Notes under the pieces: model-generated | The model's database searches: none | Seen by the model: the letters and a program-made list of their open reading frames with translations, nothing else | What the model was told of the DNA's origin: nothing | Made by a program: the position numbers and the translations under genes | Assembly: GCA_938039145.1 (NCBI GenBank) | Contig: CALHVG010000030.1 | Span: forward strand, 1-6,665 | DNA: 6,665 bases | DNA from: an uncultured Treponema sp. | Lineage (GTDB): Bacteria; Spirochaetota; Spirochaetia; Treponematales; Treponemataceae | Direction: 5' to 3' | Shown: piece after piece, positions 1 to 5,550 of the stretch | Layout: every line of letters starts with the position of its first letter | How positions within the stretch are numbered: the first letter of the stretch is position 1

Positions 1-92
1 GATTTTCCTGTAATCTAAAAAAAAGCCGAAAAATCCTTTTCATTTTTAACAATTTCACATTACCGTCCACTCTCTTTCCATGAAACAAAGCT

Positions 93-153
93 GGTCGCAA
101 TCTTTTTGCGGTCGCTTAAAAATTAGATTTATACATTCCACTTTTATCAGGAG
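93..153 (+). promoter_or_regulatory. Candidate promoter and ribosome binding site of the chemoreceptor gene
   Basis: A clear Shine-Dalgarno AGGAG lies at 149-153, 8 nt before the ATG at 162, and decides the start. A possible -10 box TATACA is at 130-135. The only -35 candidate, TTGCGG at 106-111 with an 18-nt spacer, matches the consensus poorly. The -35 candidate overlaps a small stem-loop (93-100 pairing with 106-113, two G-U wobbles) and the second of two direct GGTCGC copies (93-98 and 110-115), which could be an operator but may be chance. I looked for a sigma28 motility promoter (TAAA-N15-GCCGATAA) and did not find one. Bases 1-90 are AT-rich and show nothing I can name. Confidence 0.4.
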
Positions 154-161
154 ATTCTAAA

Positions 162-2258
162 ATGCAGAAACGCTTTTCCATAAAACTAAAACTATTAATA
201 ATATTCGGATTGCTAATCGCACTGTCTATTCTTGTTCTTGCGGTATTCGCGCTGCAACTTTCAAAAAAAGCGGTCACGGAAAAAGTCCAGACCCACCTCA
301 TCGACAAAGCAGATGATGTTGCTGAAATTATTGAGGCTAGAATAAACACTCTCTTCCAATTTGCTGAAGGGCTTGCCCGTATGCCAATATTTCGTGAGCC
401 TAACGTTTCTTATGCAGAAAAACTTACCTTCTTAAAAAAAGAAGTTGCCTATAATGATCTTTTGGTTGAAGCAGCATTAACCGATGGACAGGGCAATATG
501 TATCATACGGTTAATAAAGAAATAATTTCGGTTCGGGATAGAGGTTGGTTTAAGACAGCTGTTGGCGGCGGCAAATTTGTTATGGAACCGTATATTTCGC
601 GTGCGACCGAGATGATGATTATAACTCTTTCGATTCCCATTTATGACGATAACCGTAACGTAATCGGTGTTTTGGCTATTGCAACTACGGCTAAATGGCT
701 GAGCGATCAGATAAAAGACATCGTTGTCGGTAAGAGCGGTTATTGTTATATTTTGGGACTTACGGGCAACACAATCGCTCACAAAAAGACAGAACTTGTA
801 ACAAAAGCAGCGAATGCAATCGAAATGGCAAAAACAAATGCCTCGCTTCGGGATTTGGCAAATTTTCAGGCACGGTCTCTTGAAATAGATGAAAGCGAAG
901 TGGGATATTATTCATATGAGGGAAGAAAAAATATATCCTCTTTTGCTGCGATAAAAACTACCGATTGGACGGTTATTATTGCCGCCCCCGTCGAAGAATT
1001 CATGGGAACTGTAAATGCACTTCGACTTTCAATGTATATAATCGGAGTGATAATACTGGTCGTTGCCCTCGTGATTGTGTTTTTCACAGCGGCGACGATT
1101 GTAAAGCCAATCAGCGTTACGGTGGAAGCGTTGCGGAACATCGCCCAAGGCGACGGAGATTTGACCGTGCGTCTTCCCATCCACGGAAACGATGAGGTTA
1201 CGGATTTATCTCAATACTTCAACCAGACGATAGAAAAAATCGGATCATCGATAAAATCGGTTGGCGGAAGCGCAAACATCATGCAGACAATCGGCGATGA
1301 ACTTTCAAGCAACATGACGGAAACTGCAAGCGCAATCAACGAAATCACTGCCAACATCGACGGAGTGAAACAGCAGACCATGAACCAAGCCGCAAGCGTT
1401 ACGGAAACCTCAAGCACTGTGGAAGAAATAATCCGCACTATAGAGCAGCTGAACGGCAGCATCGAGACGCAGGCGGCGAGCGTCACACAATCGTCCGCAT
1501 CGATAGAGGAGATGGTGGCGAATATTGCGTCCATTACGCAGTCGCTTGAGAAGAGCGACAACATGGTGCGCCTGCTTTCAACGGCGACTTCCGAGGGAAA
1601 GACCACGCTTCTCACATCGAACACGGTTACGCAGAAAATCGCCGATGAGAGTGGCGGCTTGATTGAGGCTTCCAGCGTGATTCAGAATATCGCAAGCCAG
1701 ACAAACCTTCTTGCGATGAACGCCGCAATTGAGGCGGCACACGCAGGCGAGTCGGGAAAAGGATTTGCAGTAGTAGCGGATGAAATCCGTAAGTTGGCGG
1801 AAGAATCCAGCGTTCAGGGAAAGACCATCACCGACACGCTCAAAAACCTTAGCGACGATATCAGAGGACTTGCGGAAAGCTCCAAAATTGTGGAAGAGAA
1901 GTTCAATGCGATTTTCCAGCTGGCGGAAAACGTACGGGGAATGAGTGCCGAACTGACCGCTGCAATGCGCGAGCAGGAAAACGGCAGCCGCGAGGTTCTT
2001 GCCGCCATCAAGAACATAAATTCGGTTACGGTCGAGGTCAAAAACGGCTCGGAGGAAATGTTGATTGGCGGCAAGGGTGTTGCGAGCGAGATGCAGAAAC
2101 TCGACAGCCTCACGGCGGTCATAAAGGATTCGATGAACGAGATGAGCGCCGGTGTGTCGCAGATAAACAACGCCGTTCACGAAGTAAACGACCTTGCAAT
2201 GAAGAATAAGGAAAGTATTAAGGGCTTGGCAAGAGAAGTAGGGAAATTCAAAGTATAA
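162..2258 (+). CDS. Methyl-accepting chemotaxis protein with dCache sensor domain
   Basis: A transmembrane chemoreceptor of 698 residues. It senses a ligand outside the cytoplasm and controls CheA kinase through CheW, and so flagellar rotation. Domain order: short basic cytoplasmic start (KRFSIKLK), first membrane helix about 10-31, dCache-type sensor about 33-285, second membrane helix about 288-313, HAMP about 311-365, then a long coiled-coil signalling domain. The sensor shows R127, W129, F130 and EPYIS (142-146). The signalling hairpin tip lies at about 512-545 and contains TNLLAMNAAIEAAHAGE and GFAVVADEIRKLAEES. Candidate methylation sites are E421/E422 and E449/E450, inside two similar segments 28 residues (four heptads) apart: QAASVTETSSTVEEI and QAASVTQSSASIEEM. 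There is no CheR/CheB-tethering pentapeptide; the end is KFKV. The gene stands alone in this window. The ligand cannot be read from sequence. Base composition changes sharply inside the gene (see findings). Confidence 0.96.
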   Translation: MQKRFSIKLKLLIIFGLLIALSILVLAVFALQLSKKAVTEKVQTHLIDKADDVAEIIEARINTLFQFAEGLARMPIFREPNVSYAEKLTFLKKEVAYNDLLVEAALTDGQGNMYHTVNKEIISVRDRGWFKTAVGGGKFVMEPYISRATEMMIITLSIPIYDDNRNVIGVLAIATTAKWLSDQIKDIVVGKSGYCYILGLTGNTIAHKKTELVTKAANAIEMAKTNASLRDLANFQARSLEIDESEVGYYSYEGRKNISSFAAIKTTDWTVIIAAPVEEFMGTVNALRLSMYIIGVIILVVALVIVFFTAATIVKPISVTVEALRNIAQGDGDLTVRLPIHGNDEVTDLSQYFNQTIEKIGSSIKSVGGSANIMQTIGDELSSNMTETASAINEITANIDGVKQQTMNQAASVTETSSTVEEIIRTIEQLNGSIETQAASVTQSSASIEEMVANIASITQSLEKSDNMVRLLSTATSEGKTTLLTSNTVTQKIADESGGLIEASSVIQNIASQTNLLAMNAAIEAAHAGESGKGFAVVADEIRKLAEESSVQGKTITDTLKNLSDDIRGLAESSKIVEEKFNAIFQLAENVRGMSAELTAAMREQENGSREVLAAIKNINSVTVEVKNGSEEMLIGGKGVASEMQKLDSLTAVIKDSMNEMSAGVSQINNAVHEVNDLAMKNKESIKGLAREVGKFKV

Positions 2259-2265
2259 GTTTTAT

Positions 2266-2317
2266 TAAGGGGGAGAGAGGAAACCCCGTCAGGGCGGGGT
2301 TTCCTCTCTCCCCCTTA
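2266..2317. terminator. Perfect 23-bp inverted repeat after the chemoreceptor gene
   Basis: Arms at 2266-2288 and 2295-2317 are perfectly complementary around a 6-nt loop (TCAGGG), beginning 8 nt after the stop codon. The stem is very GC-rich and would stop or protect the end of the mRNA. No T-run follows (the next bases are GACCCTCTCTC), so it is not a textbook intrinsic terminator. It may act as a 3'-end stabiliser, a Rho-assisted terminator, or be part of a dispersed palindromic repeat. Confidence 0.6.
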
Positions 2318-2342
2318 GACCCTCTCTCTTCTTCCCGCACTG

Positions 2343-2361
2343 CTTAGGGGACACCCCTAAG
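2343..2361. repeat. Small perfect palindrome, 8-bp arms
   Basis: CTTAGGGG at 2343-2350 pairs perfectly with CCCCTAAG at 2354-2361 around a 3-nt loop. It lies 25 nt past the larger inverted repeat. It repeats the CCCC-T-rich theme of that repeat's right arm (CCCCCTTAGAC at 2310-2320 against CCCCTAAGAAC at 2354-2364), so both may belong to one palindromic intergenic element. Function unknown. Confidence 0.5.
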
Positions 2362-2440
2362 AACCCCCAACTTATGGAACTTCACGTCTTTATTTATTCT
2401 CAAGCGATTTTTTTATGTATATTTTCCGAATTACATTTAG

Positions 2441-2469
2441 CAAGAATCGAGCGAACCGCTCGATTCTTG
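2441..2469. repeat. Perfect 13-bp hairpin at the edge of the GC-rich island
   Basis: Arms 2441-2453 and 2457-2469 (CAAGAATCGAGCG and its exact complement) flank a 3-nt loop, AAC. No T-run follows on either strand. It marks the switch from AT-rich sequence (about 2370-2440) to the GC-rich island and could be the end of a repeat unit or of a structured RNA. A looser inverted pair, CGGACATG at 2473-2480 with CATGTCCG at 2511-2518, lies just beyond it. Confidence 0.5.
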
Positions 2470-2830
2470 GGACGGACATGAGAAGCGTTACACAATGAAC
2501 GAAGCCTAGCCATGTCCGCCTGTCCGCAAATCATGAAATATCCCCAAACCTGCGCTCCAAAAACTTCCAATGCAGAACACCGGCTACATCCGAACGACAC
2601 CCCTTTGCAACACCGGTGCAATCCTCGGAAGTAACACGCAAAACCACGCTCCAAGCGTTCCCGTGCGGAATGGCAATTGTGTACGGACGACAACACTTGC
2701 GCCGGATTGTAGGGGCGGCGTAGCCGTTCCAGAGTGAGCGGAGCGAATGTAGGAATGGAGCGAAAGCGGAACCCCGAAAAGCCGGTTTGCTGGATGCCTT
2801 TGCGCCCGAATGATGGGAAAATCCGTAAAG
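2441..2830. repeat. GC-rich non-coding island, candidate dispersed repeat or decayed sequence
   Basis: About 390 bases with no credible gene, at about 55-62% GC in the lines I counted, against about 42% in hisG and about 30% in AT-rich spacers. It holds short repeated motifs, for example GGAGCGAA at 2740-2747 and 2757-2764, and the palindrome CACCGGTG at 2611-2618. The minus strand can be translated over long stretches (to about 2400 in one frame, 2531-2851 in another), giving Arg-, Cys- and Ser-rich peptides with phrases such as MARLRSLCNASHVRPKNRAV and KASSKPAFRGSAF. From memory these resemble short hypothetical proteins annotated in Treponema genomes, which suggests a dispersed element read as spurious genes. 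I see no transposase, no flanking target duplication, and none of the tRNA, tmRNA or RNase P signatures. Confidence 0.4.
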
Positions 2831-2840
2831 TTTTTCGCCC

Positions 2841-2907
2841 TTGAAAATCAAGTTTTTATAAAATACAATAACGAAAAAACTAAGCGCATTTCAGTTTATA
2901 TTTGGAG
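2841..2907 (+). promoter_or_regulatory. Sigma70-type promoter and ribosome binding site of the hisG unit
   Basis: TTGAAA at 2841-2846 and TACAAT at 2864-2869 are separated by exactly 17 nt, each one base from consensus. Transcription would start near 2876, giving a leader of about 38 nt. GGAG at 2904-2907 lies 6 nt before the hisG ATG. The leader is too short for a histidine-rich attenuator peptide, and no T-box sequence is visible, so feedback on the HisG enzyme is the control the sequence supports. Confidence 0.65.
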
Positions 2908-2913
2908 TAAAAA

Positions 2914-3786
2914 ATGGAAAAACTGAAAATTCTTTTGGCAAAAGGAAGAATTTACGAATCTGTATATGAACTTTTAAACGATGTGGGAATTTCAATTCAT
3001 CTTCCTGAACGGACTTATTTTCCCAGCACGAATCAAGATGACCTTGCTTTTCAGGTTGTCAAGCCGCAAATCACGAGCATTCTTTTGGCACAAAACAAGG
3101 CTGACCTGGGATTTTCCGGAAAAGACTGGGTTTTTGAAAACGAGGTGCAGGATAACGTCGTCGAAATAATGGATTTGGGCTTTGACCCTGTAAAAATAGT
3201 CGCGGCAATTCCGGACTCAAAAGATTTCGACAAACTCCTTTCCGAACCGCTTACGATAGCCACCGAATACCAAACACTAAGCAAAAAATGGCTCAAAGAC
3301 AAAAAAATCGACGGAACTATTTTTCGCACCTGGGGAACAAGCGAAGGTTTTGTGCAAGACAACGAGGATGCCCTTGCGCAGATTCTTATAGACAATACTT
3401 CCACAGGCTCAAGTCTAAAGGCGAACCGGCTAAAAATCGTGGACACGCTTATGGAATCTTCCACAAGAATGTACGCCTCAAAGGCAGCATGGGAAAATCC
3501 TGAGAAAAAACAAAAAATCCTTGAACTCAAGATGCTGTTCGAGGCCGTTCTTGCCGCCCGTTCTCGTGTGATGCTTGAAATGAATGTGTCAAAAGCAAAC
3601 TTCGAAAATCTTATAAACGGCATTCCTTCGATGAAAAGTCCAACCGTTTCTCCGCTTTTTGGAGATAACGGATACGCAGTAAAAATCGCCGTAAAGAAAA
3701 GCGAGATTCCGAATCTTCTTCCTAAACTTCAAGCTCTTGGCGCAACTGACATATTGGAATACGAACTAAGGAAGGTGATGTTGTAA
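2914..3786 (+). CDS. hisG: ATP phosphoribosyltransferase, long form (HisG)
   Basis: Catalyses the first step of histidine synthesis in the cytoplasm: ATP plus PRPP gives phosphoribosyl-ATP. At 290 residues it is the long form, with two periplasmic-binding-protein-like catalytic lobes and a C-terminal ACT-like regulatory domain (about 215-290), so it should not need HisZ. Visible family signatures are LAKGR (8-12), GFSGKDWV (66-73), TEYQTLSKKWL (117-127), the PRPP-binding loop DNTSTGSSLKANRLK (160-174), and in the regulatory domain MNVSKANFENL and IPSMKSPTVSPL, ending in LGATDILEYELRK. In this family histidine binds the C-terminal domain and inhibits the enzyme. The start is supported by GGAG 6 nt upstream and by the family motif at residue 8. 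It is followed after 1 nt by hisB, so the two are clearly co-transcribed. No key segment appears missing. Confidence 0.96.
   Translation: MEKLKILLAKGRIYESVYELLNDVGISIHLPERTYFPSTNQDDLAFQVVKPQITSILLAQNKADLGFSGKDWVFENEVQDNVVEIMDLGFDPVKIVAAIPDSKDFDKLLSEPLTIATEYQTLSKKWLKDKKIDGTIFRTWGTSEGFVQDNEDALAQILIDNTSTGSSLKANRLKIVDTLMESSTRMYASKAAWENPEKKQKILELKMLFEAVLAARSRVMLEMNVSKANFENLINGIPSMKSPTVSPLFGDNGYAVKIAVKKSEIPNLLPKLQALGATDILEYELRKVML
3768..3779 (+). promoter_or_regulatory. Strong ribosome binding site of hisB inside the end of hisG
   Basis: AAGGAAGGTGAT lies within the last codons of hisG, 8 nt before the hisB ATG at 3788, and matches the anti-Shine-Dalgarno end of 16S rRNA well through GGTGAT. With only one base between the hisG stop and the hisB start, ribosomes finishing hisG are placed to start hisB (translational coupling). 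Confidence 0.7.
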
Positions 3787-3787
3787 A

Positions 3788-4411
3788 ATGGCACGAACGG
3801 CTACTGTAGAACGTAAAACCGGCGAAACAAATATTTCGCTTACATTGAATCTTGACGGAAGCGGAAAATGCGAAGTGGCAAATCCCATCGGTTTTTTTGA
3901 CCATATGTTGAAAAGTTTTTGCAAGCACGGACTTTTTGATTTAAGCGGAACACTCGAAGGAGACCTTGAAGTTGACCAGCACCACCTGATAGAAGACACG
4001 GGAATTGTCCTTGGAATGTGCTTCGCAAAATCGCTGGGAGATTGCGCCGGAATTTACCGCTCAGGGCATTTCACCTACCCCATGGACGAAGCACTTTTGG
4101 AAGCCGCCGTGGATTTTGGAGGCCGCCCCTACCTTGTCTGCAATGCGCAACTTTCGGGAATTCCACTTGTCTCCATCGGGCAAAACGGAAAAGAAGCAAG
4201 TTTTCAGACGGATTGCTTTGAAGATTTTTGGCAAGCATTTGTGAACGCCGCACAGTGCAACCTCCACCTTGACACCATCCGGGGACGAAGCGACCATCAT
4301 AAAATGGAAGGGCTTTTCAAAGCCGCCGCTCGTGCAATCCGCAATGCTGTTGAAATCGACCCCAGAAGGAACGGCGCGATTCCTTCGACAAAGGGCGTAA
4401 TAAAAAACTGA
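3788..4411 (+). CDS. hisB: Imidazoleglycerol-phosphate dehydratase (HisB)
   Basis: Dehydrates imidazole-glycerol phosphate to imidazole-acetol phosphate, the sixth enzymatic step of histidine synthesis, using Mn2+ in a large cytoplasmic oligomer. At 207 residues it is the monofunctional type, with no N-terminal histidinol-phosphatase domain, so that phosphatase must be elsewhere. Metal- and substrate-binding signatures are present: GFFDHML (35-41), DQHHLIED (63-70), YPMDEAL (97-103), GGRPYL (111-116), NLHLDTIRGRSDHHKMEGLFKA (158-179 in full, quoted here only by its key residues H160, H170, H171 and E174). One small variation: the motif usually read as G-x-N-x-H-H is G-R-S-D-H-H here, with S168 in place of Asn; all the metal-binding His and Glu are kept. 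It sits 1 nt after hisG and 8 nt before the next gene. Confidence 0.96.
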   Translation: MARTATVERKTGETNISLTLNLDGSGKCEVANPIGFFDHMLKSFCKHGLFDLSGTLEGDLEVDQHHLIEDTGIVLGMCFAKSLGDCAGIYRSGHFTYPMDEALLEAAVDFGGRPYLVCNAQLSGIPLVSIGQNGKEASFQTDCFEDFWQAFVNAAQCNLHLDTIRGRSDHHKMEGLFKAAARAIRNAVEIDPRRNGAIPSTKGVIKN

Positions 4412-4419
4412 AAACGAAT

Positions 4420-5127
4420 ATGGAAAACGGAATCAACAGAATAAGCGTTTACGGCGATTCCATACTAAAAGGGGCAGTAACCGGAACGGATTCAGGACAC
4501 CTTTTTGACATCCTCCAAGACAATTCGCTTTCCTTGGCGCAGAATACCTTGGGCTTTGAGCTGAACAACCAAAGCGTGTTCGGAAATATTATCACAAAAT
4601 CCAAACGCAAACTGGAACGGGACATAGAAAACGGAACCACGGGCAACCTTGCGATTCTTGAATCAGGCGGAAACGACTGCGACTACGATTGGGCGGAAGT
4701 TGTAAAATCTCCCGAAAATTATCATGAACCCAGAGTTCCACTGAACGATTTCCTGCGCATTTTCGAAGAGATGGTAAACGCCTGCCGCAGCAATAAAATA
4801 ACTCCCGTAATCATGTCGATGCCAGCGTTGGTTCAAGATTTTTGGAACGAACATATTCAGAAAAATTACGGCAAAACCGAAGTCCTTGAATTCACCCAAA
4901 ACGACCCCGCCGCACTTTACCACAACCATGAAATCTACAACACACATCTTCTGAAACTTGCAGAAAAACTCAGCGTACAGCTTGTCGACATGCGTCTTGA
5001 ACTCCTTGAGACAAAGAAAAGCCGAATGCTGATGTGCAAGGACGGAATTCACCCGAACGAAGAAGGCCACAGATTCATGGCAAGCGTATGGGAAAAAGAA
5101 CTTCCGAAAATAAAAAAAGAATTCTAA
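4420..5127 (+). CDS. SGNH/GDSL-family hydrolase of unknown substrate
   Basis: A 235-residue esterase-type protein. The SGNH blocks can be read directly: block I YGDSI with nucleophile S14, block II glycine probably G55 (SVFGNI), block III GGND with N85 (residues 83-86), and block V DGIH with D208 and H211, giving a complete Ser-Asp-His set plus oxyanion residues. No signal peptide or membrane segment is visible, so it is probably cytoplasmic. Length is normal for a stand-alone SGNH domain. The block I position supports the ATG at 4420. No good Shine-Dalgarno precedes it, so translation probably depends on ribosomes finishing hisB 8 nt upstream. Family members act on lipids, acetylated sugars or thioesters; the substrate cannot be deduced here. 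Its place in the his unit is unexplained and may be only shared transcription. Confidence 0.88.
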   Translation: MENGINRISVYGDSILKGAVTGTDSGHLFDILQDNSLSLAQNTLGFELNNQSVFGNIITKSKRKLERDIENGTTGNLAILESGGNDCDYDWAEVVKSPENYHEPRVPLNDFLRIFEEMVNACRSNKITPVIMSMPALVQDFWNEHIQKNYGKTEVLEFTQNDPAALYHNHEIYNTHLLKLAEKLSVQLVDMRLELLETKKSRMLMCKDGIHPNEEGHRFMASVWEKELPKIKKEF

Positions 5128-5139
5128 GTTGAACTCGAA

Positions 5140-5158
5140 GCGTTTTTAAGGAAAACGC
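5140..5158 (+). terminator. Weak stem-loop after the his-hydrolase unit
   Basis: GCGTTTT at 5140-5146 pairs with AAAACGC at 5152-5158 around a 5-nt loop, 12 nt after the hydrolase stop. No T-run follows. A second weak candidate is TTCCG at 5242-5246 with CGGAA at 5261-5265, followed after one G by five T residues (5267-5271). Either could end the transcript; neither is strong. Confidence 0.3.
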
Positions 5159-5339
5159 CGCATAAAACTGAACCTGAAAATCTGCATTCGCACAGAACTT
5201 GCAAAACATAAAAACTAAAAAATAGACTAAAAATCATAAAGTTCCGCTAACTAAAAAAATCGGAAGTTTTTATAAAACCTAAATATTCTGCGGTTATTAT
5301 TTTTGTGTTGCGGGAAAATTCAGATTTCGCTTTAATGCA

Positions 5340-5427
5340 GGATTTTTTTTCAAAAATTCTATTTTTCCAAACAGAATGAACGGTGTGCGCTCGTTATTCT
5401 TCAAAATTCTGTTCAGCAAAATAATCC
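5340..5427. repeat. Nested imperfect palindrome in the AT-rich spacer
   Basis: Several complementary pairs are nested around one centre: GGATT 5340-5344 with AATCC 5423-5427, ACAGAAT 5371-5377 with ATTCTGT 5406-5412, and AACG 5379-5382 with CGTT 5392-5395. The pairs are separated by unpaired AT-rich runs. This could be a folded RNA, a degenerate mobile-element relic, or chance in low-complexity sequence. The rest of the 5128-5550 spacer holds no gene that I can support. Confidence 0.3.
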
Positions 5428-5429
5428 CC

Positions 5430-5458
5430 TTGTTAATTACGGCAAAGGGCTTTAAACT
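5430..5458 (+). promoter_or_regulatory. Candidate promoter of the nuclease gene
   Basis: TTGTTA at 5430-5435 and TAAACT at 5453-5458 are 17 nt apart, each matching four of six consensus positions. Transcription from here would start near 5465 and give a leader of about 85 nt that contains the stem-loop at 5482-5532. Other TATAAA boxes in the spacer (5271, 5497) lack a -35 partner at proper distance. Confidence 0.3.
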
Positions 5459-5481
5459 GGAGCACATACAATGCAAAATAT

Positions 5482-5537
5482 TGTAATGTGAACTTTTATA
5501 AATCCGCATGGGCATAAATAGTTCGCATTGCATTTTT
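5482..5537 (+). promoter_or_regulatory. Terminator-like hairpin directly before the nuclease start (candidate attenuator)
   Basis: Bases 5482-5494 can pair with 5520-5532 over 13 bp, including two G-U wobbles, around a 25-nt loop. The stem is followed at once by five T residues (5533-5537), and then by the ribosome binding site AGGAG at 5540-5544. A stem plus T-run in a 5' leader is the layout of a transcription attenuator. It could equally be the terminator of a short upstream transcript or a structure controlling access to the ribosome site. The trigger is unknown. Confidence 0.4.
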
Positions 5538-5550
5538 ACAGGAGCAGCAG

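Noticed and set aside
25..32. GCCGAAAA as a sigma28 -10 element
   Set aside because: It has no TAAA -35 element at the required distance, and it is too far from the chemoreceptor start to be convincing.
2441..2520. tRNA-like T-arm (GGTTCG on the minus strand) in the hairpin
   Set aside because: The loop is part of a perfect 13-bp stem, and no acceptor stem, D-arm or anticodon arm of tRNA spacing can be drawn.
2400..2851. Two minus-strand open frames of 98 and 106 codons as genes
   Set aside because: They overlap each other in different frames, contain Cys/Arg-rich low-plausibility sequence, include a perfect hairpin, and lack good ribosome sites. They are better read as translations of a repeat.
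2840..2857. CTTGA-AAA-TCAAG stem followed by T residues as a terminator
   Set aside because: It is only a 5-bp weak stem and overlaps the much better -35 box and spacer of the hisG promoter.
2870..2913. Histidine attenuator or T-box before hisG
   Set aside because: The leader from the best promoter is about 38 nt, with no histidine-codon run, no T-box sequence and no terminator hairpin.
5376..5486. Plus-strand 36-codon frame (MNGVRSLFFKILFSK start) in the AT-rich spacer
   Set aside because: There is no Shine-Dalgarno before the ATG and no recognisable product. The hydrophobic-basic composition is what AT-rich DNA gives by chance.
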